A stretch of DNA of 64,000 nucleotides, taken from Streptomyces sp. M92. GTDB lineage: Bacteria > Actinomycetota > Actinomycetes > Streptomycetales > Streptomycetaceae. Shown one piece after another: positions 1-8,750 of this stretch. The position numbers and the translations under genes were made by a program. The stretch is taken from positions 3,348,001 to 3,412,000 of the forward strand of contig NZ_CP101137.1 of NCBI RefSeq assembly GCF_028473745.1. The letters run 5' to 3'. How positions within the stretch are numbered: position 1 is the stretch's first letter; each line of letters opens with the position of its first letter. The notes under the pieces were generated by a model. That model saw nothing but the letters and a program-made list of their open reading frames with translations. It made no database searches and had not been told where the DNA came from.

Positions 1-557
1 TCCATGCGAGTCACCGTGTCGCCGAGGCTGCGCGCGTACGCCGTGATCTCTCCCGGACCGCCCAGCTCCCGGACAAGGAGATTTCCGGCCGTGCCGTCGC
101 TGTAGCGGACCGCCGCATCGCACAACTGGCGGATGGTCATTCCTTTGTCCACGTTCTCCCGGGTGAGCGGGGAGTGCGGCATGAGCTCTTTACTGGTGTA
201 GCTGACGAGCTTACCGAGATGCGAGATCGGATTGCGGTCAAGGACTGCTGCCGCCGCCAGCCCCTTGAACGTCGAACAGAACGCGAACCGCTCGTCCGCC
301 CGGTGGGCGATGACACGGCCGGTGCCGGTGGCGAGGGCGTAAACCCCGAGCCGTGCGTCGAATTCCCGCTCGAGCTGAACGAGTCTCTCGTGCCGCCTGT
401 TCGCGGGGGTGGCCGAGGGGGAGACGGAAGAGGCGGGCCCTTTTCCCGCAGTGGTGAAGGTGGGGGACGCGGACGCGCCCTCCTTGGTGCACCCGGCCAG
501 TGACAGAACCGCTGCCGCCCCCAGGAAAGCGCGGCGGCTGATGGCTGGTTGTGACAA
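1..557 (-). CDS. Class A beta-lactamase, lipoprotein (3' end outside window)
   Basis: Serine beta-lactamase that hydrolyses penicillin-type antibiotics outside the cell. Visible are a twin-arginine-like leader (SRRAFLGAAA), a lipobox ending LAGC, the active-site motif STFK and an SDG motif (SDGTAGNLL) in the place of the usual SDN; SDG is known in Streptomyces class A enzymes. About 185 residues are present, and the KTG region lies beyond the window. The start is read as TTG at 557 because GAGAAGG stands eight bases before it and no ATG or GTG fits before the leader. A 10-bp inverted repeat lies just upstream of the ribosome site. Family is clear; substrate range is not known. Confidence 0.85.
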   Translation of the reverse strand, partial: MSQPAISRRAFLGAAAVLSLAGCTKEGASASPTFTTAGKGPASSVSPSATPANRRHERLVQLEREFDARLGVYALATGTGRVIAHRADERFAFCSTFKGLAAAAVLDRNPISHLGKLVSYTSKELMPHSPLTRENVDKGMTIRQLCDAAVRYSDGTAGNLLVRELGGPGEITAYARSLGDTVTRM

Positions 558-571
558 TGTGTTGACCTTCT

Positions 572-607
572 CTTGCTGGTGGCTCGTGTGAGTTGCACAC
601 CAGCAAG
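572..607. promoter_or_regulatory. Inverted repeat in the beta-lactamase leader
   Basis: Perfect 10-bp arms CTTGCTGGTG (572-581) and CACCAGCAAG (598-607) are separated by 16 bases and end a few bases before the GAGAAGG ribosome site of the beta-lactamase. It could be an operator or an RNA hairpin next to the ribosome site. No regulator gene for it is in the window. Confidence 0.45.
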
Positions 608-689
608 AAGATACCGAGGGCCAACCGCACCGCAGTTCAACAACACGGCGGCCACTGAACCGCACATACTTGTGCCGCCGCGCCTCGGA

Positions 690-1946
690 TCAGGCCTTCC
701 ACTTCTCCCAGGACATGTTCCAGCCGTTGAGGCCGTTGTCCGGGGCGATGGTCGCGTCGTTGCTGTTCTTCACCACGACCACGTCGCCGATCATCGAGTT
801 CTCGAAGAACCAGGAGCCCGGCGCCTTCCCGTCCCAGCCGCCGCGCACGTCGCGCAGGCCTATGCAACCGTGGCTGGAGTTGCGGTTGCCGAAGGCGTCG
901 CCGCCCCAGTAGTTGCCGTGGATGAAGGTGCCGGAGGTGGACAGGCGCATGGCGTGCGGGACGTCCTTGATGTCGTACTCGCCGCCGTAGCCGACGGTGG
1001 CGCCGTTCATGCGGGTCACGGGGAGCCGCTCGGTGATGACCATCTGGCCGTTCCAGGTCTCGTAGCCGGGCGCGCCGGTGGTGACCGGGACGGTCTTGAT
1101 CGTCTTGCCGTCCCGCACGACCTTCATGGTGAGCTTCTTGGCGTCGACCACGGAGACCTGGCTGCGGCCGACGGTGAAGGAGACGGTCTTGTCCTGCTCG
1201 CCGTAGACGCCGTCGCGGCCCTCGACGCCGTCGAGGCCGAGGTCGACGGTGACCTTGGTGCCGGCCTTCCAGTACTTCTCCGGGCGGAAGTCGAGGCGGT
1301 CGTTGCCGAACCAGTGGCCCTCGACCTCGACGGCCGGCTCGGTCTTGATGCGGATGGCCTTCTCGACGTCCTCGGGGTTGGTGATGCCCCGGGTGAAGCG
1401 GATCGAGAACGGCATGCCGACGCCGACCTTCGAGCCGTCCTCGGGGGTGAAGTGGCCGATGAAGGTGTTCTCGGGCGTCAGGGTGGTGAAGCGGGAGTCC
1501 TCGGCGGCGGTGCGGCCCGCGGAGTCCTTGGCGACCGCGTGCACGGTGTACGTGGTGGCCGCGGCCAGGTGGGTGGACGGCGTCCAGGTGGCGCCGTCCC
1601 CGGATATCTTCCCCTCGACCTTCGCACCCTCGGCGTCCTTGACGACGACCTCGGTCAGCTTGCCCTGGGCGGCGGCTATCTTCAGGGCGCCGCTGGTGTC
1701 GACGGCCTTGGCCCCGTCCTCGGGCGTGATGCTGACGACGGCCTCGGACTGCTTGCTCTGTGCCGCCGTGGAGTCCTTGGCGTTCTTGCCGTCGCCGCCC
1801 GCCCCGGCACCGGAACCCGGCCCGCCGCAGGCGGTGAGTGTCAGCAGCACGCCCAGTGCCAGCGCCGGCAGTGCCCTGCCGCGTCCCCTGCCGCCCCGCC
1901 CCCGGGCACCCGCCGGCGACGCCCCCGATATCGGACGCACGTTCAA
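690..1946 (-). CDS. L,D-transpeptidase lipoprotein
   Basis: Forms 3-3 cross-links in peptidoglycan at the outer face of the membrane. A 418-residue protein with a signal peptide and lipobox (LTLTAC), Ig-like domains in the middle, and a C-terminal YkuD domain with the SHGCIGL signature; catalytic Cys is about residue 361. TTG at 1946 follows GGGGAG by five bases; GTG at 1940 is an alternative start. It has a close paralogue directly upstream (2099-3340) with the same layout, so the pair arose by tandem duplication. Streptomyces usually have several such enzymes. Confidence 0.9.
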   Translation of the reverse strand: MNVRPISGASPAGARGRGGRGRGRALPALALGVLLTLTACGGPGSGAGAGGDGKNAKDSTAAQSKQSEAVVSITPEDGAKAVDTSGALKIAAAQGKLTEVVVKDAEGAKVEGKISGDGATWTPSTHLAAATTYTVHAVAKDSAGRTAAEDSRFTTLTPENTFIGHFTPEDGSKVGVGMPFSIRFTRGITNPEDVEKAIRIKTEPAVEVEGHWFGNDRLDFRPEKYWKAGTKVTVDLGLDGVEGRDGVYGEQDKTVSFTVGRSQVSVVDAKKLTMKVVRDGKTIKTVPVTTGAPGYETWNGQMVITERLPVTRMNGATVGYGGEYDIKDVPHAMRLSTSGTFIHGNYWGGDAFGNRNSSHGCIGLRDVRGGWDGKAPGSWFFENSMIGDVVVVKNSNDATIAPDNGLNGWNMSWEKWKA

Positions 1947-2098
1947 CTTGTCTCCCCTCGCCGGGCCCGAACCGGCCCGCGCCCCAGTGCGCCGACGCGC
2001 ACGGGCGCATCGTAACCGCAGGCCAGCGGCTCAGGGGACAGGGGAAATGTCACCGTTCCGTACCGAGTTGGCTGACACCCGGCGGGGGCGCGCCGGGG

Positions 2099-3340
2099 TC
2101 ACTTCACCGCGCTGCCCGCTTTCCACTTCTTCCACTTCATGTTCCAGCCGCCCAGACCGTTGTCGGGGGCGACCGTCTTGTCCTTGCTGTTGACCACCTC
2201 GACGACGTCGCCGATGAGGCTGCGGTCGAAGAACCAGCCCGCCGGGGTGTCGGACCCGCCGCCCTTGACGTCGCGCAGGCCGACGCAGCCGTGGCTGACG
2301 TTGGCCCGGCCGAAGGTGTCGGCGGGCGCCCAGTAGTTGCCGTGCAGGAAGGTGCCGGAGCTGGTCAGACGGATCGCGTGCGGGACGTCGGGGATGTCGT
2401 ACTCGCCGCCGAAGCCGACCGTGCGGCTGTTCATGCGGGTGACGTCGAGCATCTCGGTGATGACCATCTTGCCGTTGTACGTCGGGGTCGTCGGGGCCCC
2501 CGCGGTGATCGGCACGGTGGTCAGCAGGGTGCCGTCCCGCCGGACCTCCATGGTCCGCTCAGCCGCGTCGACCAGGGAGACCTGGCTGCGGCCGACGGTG
2601 AAGGAGAACGTCTTGTGCTGGAGCCCGTAGACACCCGGCGCGCCCTCGACGTCGCGCAGGTCGAGGCCGACGGTGACCTCGGTACCGGGTTTCCAGTATT
2701 TCTCGGGGCGGAAGTCGAGGCGGTCGTTGCCGAACCAGTGGGGGCGGACCTCGACGGCGGGCTTCGCGGTCACCTCGACGGCGCGTTCGACGGCGGCGCG
2801 GTCGGTGATCTCGTCGCTGAACTGCAGCGAAACGATCATGCCGGTGCCGACGACGGAGCGGTTCTCGGGGGCGAAGTAGGCGATGAAACGCTCGTCGGGG
2901 ACGTAGGTGGTGAAGGTGGCGTGCCGGGCGGAGCGGCGGCCGTGGCCGTCCAGGGCGACCGCGTCGACGGTGTACTTGGCGGCCAGGGCCAGCCGCTCGT
3001 CGTCGGGTTCCCAGCGCAGTCCGTCCCCGGAGATCCGGCCGGGCACCTCCGTCTCCCGCGCGTCCTGCGACTTGACGACCTTCACCGACTCCAGGCGGCC
3101 GTCCGGCACCCGCACCGACAGCTTCTTCTCCTCGGGCCGGACGCTCTTGCTGCCGTCGTCCGGGGTGATGCGGATGACGTCCTCCGCGGCGGGTGGTTTG
3201 CCGAGCATCTCGCCGATGTCCGAGCCGATGCCGCCGCCGTCGGAGGTGCATCCGGCGGCCCCGGCCAGCAGTCCTGCCCATGTCAGTACGGCGGCCCAGA
3301 CGGTCGCCGCGCGCCGTGCGCGCCCATGTACGTGCCTCAC
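2099..3340 (-). CDS. L,D-transpeptidase lipoprotein, tandem paralogue
   Basis: Second peptidoglycan L,D-transpeptidase, about 413 residues. It has a hydrophobic leader with a lipobox (LAGAAGC), Ig-like domains and a C-terminal YkuD domain with SHGCVGLRD; the catalytic Cys is about residue 352. The C-terminal region closely follows the downstream paralogue, including the APDNGL.GWNM.W.KWKA tail, while the N-terminal parts differ. The start is uncertain: GTG at 3340 is used because it directly precedes the leader, but the ribosome site is weak and GTG at 3346 is possible. It is divergent from glgX, with about 100 bp for both promoters. Confidence 0.88.
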   Translation of the reverse strand: MRHVHGRARRAATVWAAVLTWAGLLAGAAGCTSDGGGIGSDIGEMLGKPPAAEDVIRITPDDGSKSVRPEEKKLSVRVPDGRLESVKVVKSQDARETEVPGRISGDGLRWEPDDERLALAAKYTVDAVALDGHGRRSARHATFTTYVPDERFIAYFAPENRSVVGTGMIVSLQFSDEITDRAAVERAVEVTAKPAVEVRPHWFGNDRLDFRPEKYWKPGTEVTVGLDLRDVEGAPGVYGLQHKTFSFTVGRSQVSLVDAAERTMEVRRDGTLLTTVPITAGAPTTPTYNGKMVITEMLDVTRMNSRTVGFGGEYDIPDVPHAIRLTSSGTFLHGNYWAPADTFGRANVSHGCVGLRDVKGGGSDTPAGWFFDRSLIGDVVEVVNSKDKTVAPDNGLGGWNMKWKKWKAGSAVK

Positions 3341-3439
3341 ATCCACCCGTAACGACCGGTCCGCCCTGGGGAAACGTGAGTGCGAGCCATGCGGTGGGCA
3401 GAACTGTGGGGAGGACCACGAGCCGCGGGAGGCTGACAG

Positions 3440-5710
3440 GTGTCCAGCGCAGCCGAGCAGGAGGCGGTGGCCGGGGAACCGGCCGCCGGGGACGGGCCCG
3501 CGCGCCCCGCCGTCGTGGTGAACGGCGCACGGCGGGCCGCGCCGCCGCCCGCCGTGCCGGCGTGGCCGGGGGCACCGGTGCCGCTGGGTGCCCGGTTCCG
3601 GACCGGCCCGGACGGGGTGGCGGGGACGAACTTCGCGCTGTGGGCGGGCGGGGCGGAGGCGGTGGAGCTGTGTCTGTTCGACGAACGAGGCCCCGACGGC
3701 ACGGAGAGCCGGGTGCGGCTGACCGAGCTGACCCACGAGATCTGGCACGGCTTCGTGCCCGGCGTGCGGCCCGGACAGCGCTACGGCTACCGGGTGCACG
3801 GCCGCTGGGACCCGTGGACGGGCGCCCGCTGGAACCCGGCGAAGCTCCTGCTCGACCCGTACGCGCGTGCGGTGGACGGTGACTTCTCCCTGCCCGCCGA
3901 GGTGTACGGGCACGTGCGGGACTGGCCGGAGCAGCACGTGGCGGACACCGTGCGCGACGACCGGGACTCGGCGCCGTACGTCCCGAAGGGGGTCGTGGTC
4001 CATGACGACGACGACTGGTCGGACGACCGCCGGCCCAAGACGCCGTGGGCGGACTCGGTCATCTACGAGCTGCACGTGCGCGGTTTCACCAGGCTCCACC
4101 CGGACATCCCGCCCGAGCTGCGCGGCACCTACGCGGGCCTGGCGCACCCGGCGGCGGTCGCGCACCTGAGGCGGCTGGGCGTGACGGCGGTGGAGCTGCT
4201 GCCGGTGCACCAGTTCGCGCACGAGAGCCACCTGCTGGAGCGCGGGCTGAACAACTACTGGGGCTACAACTCGGTCGGCTACTTCGCCCCGCACGCCGCC
4301 TACGCCGCCTCCGGCACCACCGGCGAGCAGGTCGGCGAGTTCAAGCGGATGGTGCGCGCGCTGCACGCGGCCGGCATCGAGGTCATCCTCGACGTGGTCT
4401 ACAACCACACGGCGGAGGCGGGCGAGCTGGGCCCGACGCTCTCGCTGAAGGGCATCGACAATCGCGGCTACTACCGCCTCCAGACCGACGCCCGCCGCTA
4501 CGCCGACTACACCGGCTGCGGCAACACCCTGCACGTCGTCCAGCCGCAGGTACTGCGCCTGATCACCGACTCGCTGCGGTACTGGGTCACGGAGATGGGC
4601 GTGGACGGCTTCCGCTTCGACCTGGCGGCGGCGCTGGCCCGCTCGATGCACGACGTCGACATGCTCTCCCCGTTCCTCGCGGTGATCGCGCAGGACCCGG
4701 TGCTGCGCCGGGTGAAGCTGATCGCCGAGCCGTGGGACGTGGGCTCGGGCGGCTACCGGGTGGGCGCCTTCCCGCCGCTGTGGACGGAGTGGAACGACCG
4801 GTACCGGGACGCGGTCCGGGACTTCTGGCGGCACGCGCTGCCGGACGTGCGGGAGATGGGGTACCGCCTGTCGGGCTCCAGCGACCTGTACGCCTGGGGC
4901 GGGCGGCGCCCGTACGCCTCGGTCAACTTCGTCACCGCGCACGACGGCTTCACGCTGCGCGACCTGGTGTCGTACGAGCGCAAGCACAACGAGGCCAACG
5001 GCGAGGGCAACCGGGACGGCACGGACGACAACCGGTCCTGGAACTGCGGCACGGAGGGCGAGACGGACGACCCCGGCATCCGGGCGCTGCGCCGCCGCCA
5101 ACTGCGCAACCTGCTGACCACGCTGCTGTTGTCGACCGGGGTGCCGATGCTGGTCGCGGGCGACGAGATGGGCCGCACCCAGCGCGGCGGCAACAACGCC
5201 TACTGCCAGGACAACGAGACGAGCTGGGTGGACTGGAGCCTGCGGGACGACCCTCAGTGGCGGCCGTTGCTCGACCTGGTCTCCCGCCTGATCAGACTGC
5301 GCCACCGGCACCCGGTGCTGCGCCGCCGGGCCTTCTTCTCCGGGCGCGCGCACTCCGCGGACGGCCTGCGCGACCTGGCCTGGTTCACCCCGGGCGGCAC
5401 GGAGATGACGGAACGGGACTGGTACGCTCCCGCCGCCACCGTCGGCATGTACCTGTCCGGACGGGACATCCCGGGCCGGGACGAGCGCGGCGACCAGGTC
5501 GTCGACGACAGCTTCCTGGCCGTCCTGCACGCGGGCGGGGAACCGGCCGGTTTCGTCCTGCCGGGTCCCCCGTGGGCAAGGCGGTACGAGGTGGTCGTCG
5601 ACACCGGCCGGGAGGAGCAGGCCGAGGCGCCGGACACCGCGTACCCGGCGGGGGCGGAGATCACGGTGCCGGGGCGGACGGTGCTGCTGCTGAAAGCAGC
5701 GGGCCGGTGA
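3440..5710 (+). CDS. glgX: Glycogen debranching enzyme GlgX
   Basis: Hydrolyses alpha-1,6 branch points of glycogen or limit dextrin in the cytoplasm. At 756 residues it has the family's usual length: an N-terminal CBM48 domain (about 45-150) and a GH13 barrel. The three GH13 acids are visible: Asp in FRFDLAAAL (about 393), Glu in LIAEPWD (about 429) and Asp in TAHDGF (about 501). GTG at 3440 has GGGAGG seven bases upstream. The N-terminal 40 residues are Ala/Pro-rich and probably disordered. The gene seems to be transcribed alone; the next gene starts 56 bp later. Confidence 0.93.
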   Translation: MSSAAEQEAVAGEPAAGDGPARPAVVVNGARRAAPPPAVPAWPGAPVPLGARFRTGPDGVAGTNFALWAGGAEAVELCLFDERGPDGTESRVRLTELTHEIWHGFVPGVRPGQRYGYRVHGRWDPWTGARWNPAKLLLDPYARAVDGDFSLPAEVYGHVRDWPEQHVADTVRDDRDSAPYVPKGVVVHDDDDWSDDRRPKTPWADSVIYELHVRGFTRLHPDIPPELRGTYAGLAHPAAVAHLRRLGVTAVELLPVHQFAHESHLLERGLNNYWGYNSVGYFAPHAAYAASGTTGEQVGEFKRMVRALHAAGIEVILDVVYNHTAEAGELGPTLSLKGIDNRGYYRLQTDARRYADYTGCGNTLHVVQPQVLRLITDSLRYWVTEMGVDGFRFDLAAALARSMHDVDMLSPFLAVIAQDPVLRRVKLIAEPWDVGSGGYRVGAFPPLWTEWNDRYRDAVRDFWRHALPDVREMGYRLSGSSDLYAWGGRRPYASVNFVTAHDGFTLRDLVSYERKHNEANGEGNRDGTDDNRSWNCGTEGETDDPGIRALRRRQLRNLLTTLLLSTGVPMLVAGDEMGRTQRGGNNAYCQDNETSWVDWSLRDDPQWRPLLDLVSRLIRLRHRHPVLRRRAFFSGRAHSADGLRDLAWFTPGGTEMTERDWYAPAATVGMYLSGRDIPGRDERGDQVVDDSFLAVLHAGGEPAGFVLPGPPWARRYEVVVDTGREEQAEAPDTAYPAGAEITVPGRTVLLLKAAGR

Positions 5711-5766
5711 CATGGCCTCCGGGGGCCGACTGCCACAGCACGTGAACGACCGCTAACCTGCGGAGC

Positions 5767-6534
5767 ATGACCGTACATCTGGAAGTCGCGGACGGCGTCG
5801 GCACGCTGCGCCTGGACCGCCCGCCCATGAACGCACTGGACGTCGCCACCCAGGACCGGCTCAAGGAGCTCGCCGAGGAGGTCACGCGCCGCGACGACGT
5901 GCGCGCCGTCGTCGTCCACGGCGGCGAGAAGGTGTTCGCGGCGGGTGCGGACATCAAGGAGATGCAGGTGATGGACCACGCGGCGATGATCGCGCGGTCC
6001 CGGGCCCTGCAGGACTCCTTCACGGCCGTGGCCCGCATCCCCAAGCCGGTGGTCGCGGCGGTCACCGGGTACGCCCTCGGCGGCGGCTGCGAGCTCGCCC
6101 TCTGCGCCGACTTCCGCATCGCCGGCCAGAACGCCAAGCTCGGCCAGCCCGAGATCCTGCTCGGCCTGATCCCCGGCGCGGGCGGCACCCAGCGGCTGTC
6201 CCGGCTGATCGGCCCCTCCAAGGCCAAGGACCTCATCTTCACCGGCCGGCAGGTGAAGGCCGACGAGGCGCTGGCGCTCGGCCTGGTGGACCGCGTCGTA
6301 CCGGCCGGCGAGGTCTACGAGCAGGCGCACGCCTGGGCCGCCCGGCTCGCCAAGGGCCCCGCCATCGCGCTGCGCGCGGCGAAGGAGGCGATCGACACCG
6401 GACTGGAGACGGACATCGACACCGGTCTCGCCGTCGAGCGGAACTGGTTCGCGGGTCTGTTCGCGACCGAGGACCGCGAACGCGGGATGCGCAGCTTCGT
6501 GGAAGAGGGACCGGGGAAGGCGAAGTTCCTCTAG
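5767..6534 (+). CDS. Enoyl-CoA hydratase/isomerase family protein
   Basis: Crotonase-fold enzyme of 255 residues, probably acting in fatty-acid beta-oxidation. It has the oxyanion-hole segment AAGADIKEM (about 58-66), Glu109 in GGGCELAL and Glu129 in QPEILLG, so both catalytic glutamates of true hydratases are present. ATG at 5767 follows GCGGAGC. No other beta-oxidation gene is adjacent, so the exact substrate cannot be read from context. Confidence 0.9.
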   Translation: MTVHLEVADGVGTLRLDRPPMNALDVATQDRLKELAEEVTRRDDVRAVVVHGGEKVFAAGADIKEMQVMDHAAMIARSRALQDSFTAVARIPKPVVAAVTGYALGGGCELALCADFRIAGQNAKLGQPEILLGLIPGAGGTQRLSRLIGPSKAKDLIFTGRQVKADEALALGLVDRVVPAGEVYEQAHAWAARLAKGPAIALRAAKEAIDTGLETDIDTGLAVERNWFAGLFATEDRERGMRSFVEEGPGKAKFL

Positions 6535-6631
6535 CCGACGCCCGCACCTCCGTCGCCCGAAGTCCGGCCCGTCCACTTGCAATTGACGCGGTGTCTCATC
6601 CGGGTCCCTCGATGGGGCGGTTTATGGGAGC

Positions 6632-6648
6632 CTTAACGCACCATTAAG
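6632..6648. promoter_or_regulatory. Short AT-rich inverted repeat upstream of RsbW-like gene
   Basis: CTTAA (6632-6636) and TTAAG (6644-6648) flank seven bases in an unusually AT-rich patch 27 bp before the start at 6675. It may be an operator or part of a promoter, but no hexamer pair is convincing. Confidence 0.25.
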
Positions 6649-6674
6649 CGCGTCTTGTCGAGGGAGTCCGTCGC

Positions 6675-7337
6675 TTGTCCCGGGCCGAGCCGTCCGTGCA
6701 GGTCAGCGAGGCTGTTCGCGGCCCCGAACTGCCTGCGGCATATGCCGATCGACCGTCGTCGGGCCGGCCCCCGGCGGGAGTGTATTCCCCGGGAACGCCC
6801 CCGGAGCCCCCCGGGGGCGGCCATGATGGGGGCATGGCGGGGCTGGAGGGTACGGAACAGCCGCGGGGAGCCGGACGTGCGACCGCGGCGCGCTGGTCGC
6901 CGGCGGTCGAGGACGAACACGCGCTCAAGGCGCTGGAGTTGTTCGGCAATCCCACGGAGCGCGAAGTTCCGTTACCGTCCCGCCCCGAGTCCGCCGCCAC
7001 CGCCCGCCGACTGGCCCAGGTCATCGCCCTGCGTCAGTGGCAGGTGGGCCCCCGGGTCACGGAGGACACCGTCCTGCTCGTGTCCGAGCTGGTGGGCAAC
7101 GCGGTGCGGCACACCGGAGCCCGCGTCTTCGGCCTCCACATGCGCCGCCGCCCGGGCTGGATCCGCGTCGAGGTCCGCGACCCCTCCAGGGGGCTGCCCT
7201 GCCTGATGCCGGTGCAGGACACGGACGTCAGCGGACGCGGCCTCTTCCTCGTCGACAAGCTGTCCGACCGCTGGGGTGTCGACCTGCTGCCGCGCGGCAA
7301 GACGACCTGGTTCGAGATGCGGGTGGTCGACCGGTGA
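6675..7337 (+). CDS. RsbW-like ATP-binding (HATPase_c) regulatory protein, TTA codon
   Basis: Small histidine-kinase-type ATPase, a family that includes anti-sigma factors and is greatly expanded in Streptomyces. The N-box ELVGNAVRH and the G-box region GLFLVDKLSDRWGVD are clear in the second half. TTG at 6675 has GAGGGAG eight bases upstream (220 residues); in-frame ATG at 6834 would remove 53 poorly structured residues. Codon 100 is TTA (6972-6974), so translation should need the bldA leucyl-tRNA, which ties the protein to late growth. No sigma factor or antagonist is beside it; its partner is unknown. Confidence 0.8.
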   Translation: MSRAEPSVQVSEAVRGPELPAAYADRPSSGRPPAGVYSPGTPPEPPGGGHDGGMAGLEGTEQPRGAGRATAARWSPAVEDEHALKALELFGNPTEREVPLPSRPESAATARRLAQVIALRQWQVGPRVTEDTVLLVSELVGNAVRHTGARVFGLHMRRRPGWIRVEVRDPSRGLPCLMPVQDTDVSGRGLFLVDKLSDRWGVDLLPRGKTTWFEMRVVDR

Positions 7338-7434
7338 GGGCCCATCTCGGGCCGGTGGCAAGGAGGTTCGGCGGACACGCCGCCTACGGGTGAAGATCCG
7401 GAGCCTGCCGCTGGGAACCCGGGATCGTAAGCCC

Positions 7435-8046
7435 ATGTTCACCACTCGCCTGCGCCGCAGGGGCGCCGCCGCCGTCCTGTCCCTCTCCGCCGTCCTCGCC
7501 ACCACGGCCGCCACGGCCCCCGGCACCACGGCCGCGCCGACGGCACCCGCCGCGAAGGCCGCCGCCTGCCCCCAGTTCGACGACAAGCTCAAGGCCGCTG
7601 CCGACCCCGACGTGGACCTCGACCGCATCACGCCGGAGCCGGTCTGGCGCACCACCTGCGGCACCCTCTACCGCAGCGACAGCCGCGGCCCGCAGGTCGT
7701 CTTCGAGGAGGGCTTCCACGCCAAGGACGTCACCGACGGCCAGTACGACGTCGAGAGGTACGTCCTCGTCAACCAGCCCTCGCCGTACGTCTCGACCACC
7801 TACGACCACGACCTCTACAAGACCTGGTACAAGTCCGGCTACAACTACTACATCGACGCCCCCGGCGGCATCGACGTCAACAAGACCATCGGCGACACCC
7901 ACAAGTGGGCCGACCAGGTCGAGGTCGCCTTCCCCGGCGGCATCAAGCGGCAGTACGTCATCGGCGTCTGCCCGGTCGACCGGCAGACCAAGACCGAGAT
8001 CATGAGCGAGTGCGAGAGCAACCCGCACTACAAGCCCTGGCACTGA
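7435..8046 (+). CDS. Secreted guanine-specific mono-ADP-ribosyltransferase, ScARP-like
   Basis: Extracellular enzyme related to insect pierisins and S. coelicolor ScARP, which transfer ADP-ribose from NAD to guanine bases, nucleosides or DNA rather than to protein. It has 203 residues: an Ala-rich signal peptide (1 to about 42) and then one catalytic domain. The R-S-E triad is complete: Arg80 in LYRSD, the STT motif at 120-122, and Gln161-Val-Glu163 of the ARTT loop; the last two match the known ScARP Gln and Glu allowing for a one-residue shift. Cys45, 75, 179 and 193 could form disulfides. The start is the ATG directly before the signal peptide. No immunity gene is evident. Next gene is convergent, 17 bp away. 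Confidence 0.9.
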   Translation: MFTTRLRRRGAAAVLSLSAVLATTAATAPGTTAAPTAPAAKAAACPQFDDKLKAAADPDVDLDRITPEPVWRTTCGTLYRSDSRGPQVVFEEGFHAKDVTDGQYDVERYVLVNQPSPYVSTTYDHDLYKTWYKSGYNYYIDAPGGIDVNKTIGDTHKWADQVEVAFPGGIKRQYVIGVCPVDRQTKTEIMSECESNPHYKPWH

Positions 8047-8063
8047 CCCGGGCACCGGGCATC

Positions 8064-8702
8064 TCAGGGGCGGAGGAACAGCGCCTCCGACCCCACCGGC
8101 CGGTAACCCGCCGCCTGGAACGCCCGCAGACTGCGGGCGTTCCCCGCCGCGACCTGCGCCCACACCGGCTCGCCCCCGGCCAGCCGCCGCGCCGCCGTCG
8201 CCAGGCGCCGGCCCAGCCCCCGGCGCCGGGCCCCCGCCGCCACCTCCACCGCGACCTCCAGCCGCCCGGCGATCCCGCGGCCCAGCACCAGCTCCCCGCC
8301 GTCCGCAGCCCACACCCGCACCTCGTCGCGCCGCCCGCCCGCCGAGACCACCCGGGGATGTCCGGGGTCGGCGACCTCCTCCAGCACCGCCTCCGGCCGG
8401 CCCGGCAGCGGAGCCCCGGTCAGCAGCACGTCGACCGTGTCGGTGACCCGCCCGGCCCGCTCCCCGAAGGCGCTCAGGAACCGGGGATTCATGGCCGCGG
8501 CGAGCGGGTCACACCCCAGCGCTCCCAGCGTCTCGCGCACCCACCCCTCCGGCTCGTCCGTGAAGACGACCGAGTGCGCCGTGAACGCGATCACCCCCGC
8601 GTCCCGGTCGCCGTGCTGCGGCACCACGGTGATCCCGCCGTCCGCCACCGGGAAGACTCCCCGCCCCGCCGCCTCCAGAATGTCCCGCAGGCTCTCCGCC
8701 AC
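8064..8702 (-). CDS. GNAT-family acetyltransferase
   Basis: A 212-residue protein with the acetyl-CoA binding segment RRRGLGRRLATAARR (R-x-x-G-x-G/A type) and a C-terminal NARSLRAFQAAGYRPVG motif typical of GNAT enzymes. The substrate is unknown. GTG at 8702 has AAGGAG six bases upstream. It is divergent from a MerR regulator 48 bp away, which suggests a shared control region. Confidence 0.85.
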   Translation of the reverse strand: MAESLRDILEAAGRGVFPVADGGITVVPQHGDRDAGVIAFTAHSVVFTDEPEGWVRETLGALGCDPLAAAMNPRFLSAFGERAGRVTDTVDVLLTGAPLPGRPEAVLEEVADPGHPRVVSAGGRRDEVRVWAADGGELVLGRGIAGRLEVAVEVAAGARRRGLGRRLATAARRLAGGEPVWAQVAAGNARSLRAFQAAGYRPVGSEALFLRP

Positions 8703-8750
8703 ACCGCGCTCCTTGAGTCTCCACCCACTGGAAGGCCCAGGCTCACACAC

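Noticed and set aside
573..2015. Plus-strand frame of 480 codons over the first L,D-transpeptidase
   Set aside because: Antisense shadow; the minus-strand frame has a lipobox and catalytic motif.
2099..5713. A 1,204-codon open frame on the minus strand reaching across glgX
   Set aside because: Only its last third is the L,D-transpeptidase. The rest is antisense to glgX, Arg/Val/Pro-rich and without domains; in 72% GC DNA such open antisense frames are expected.
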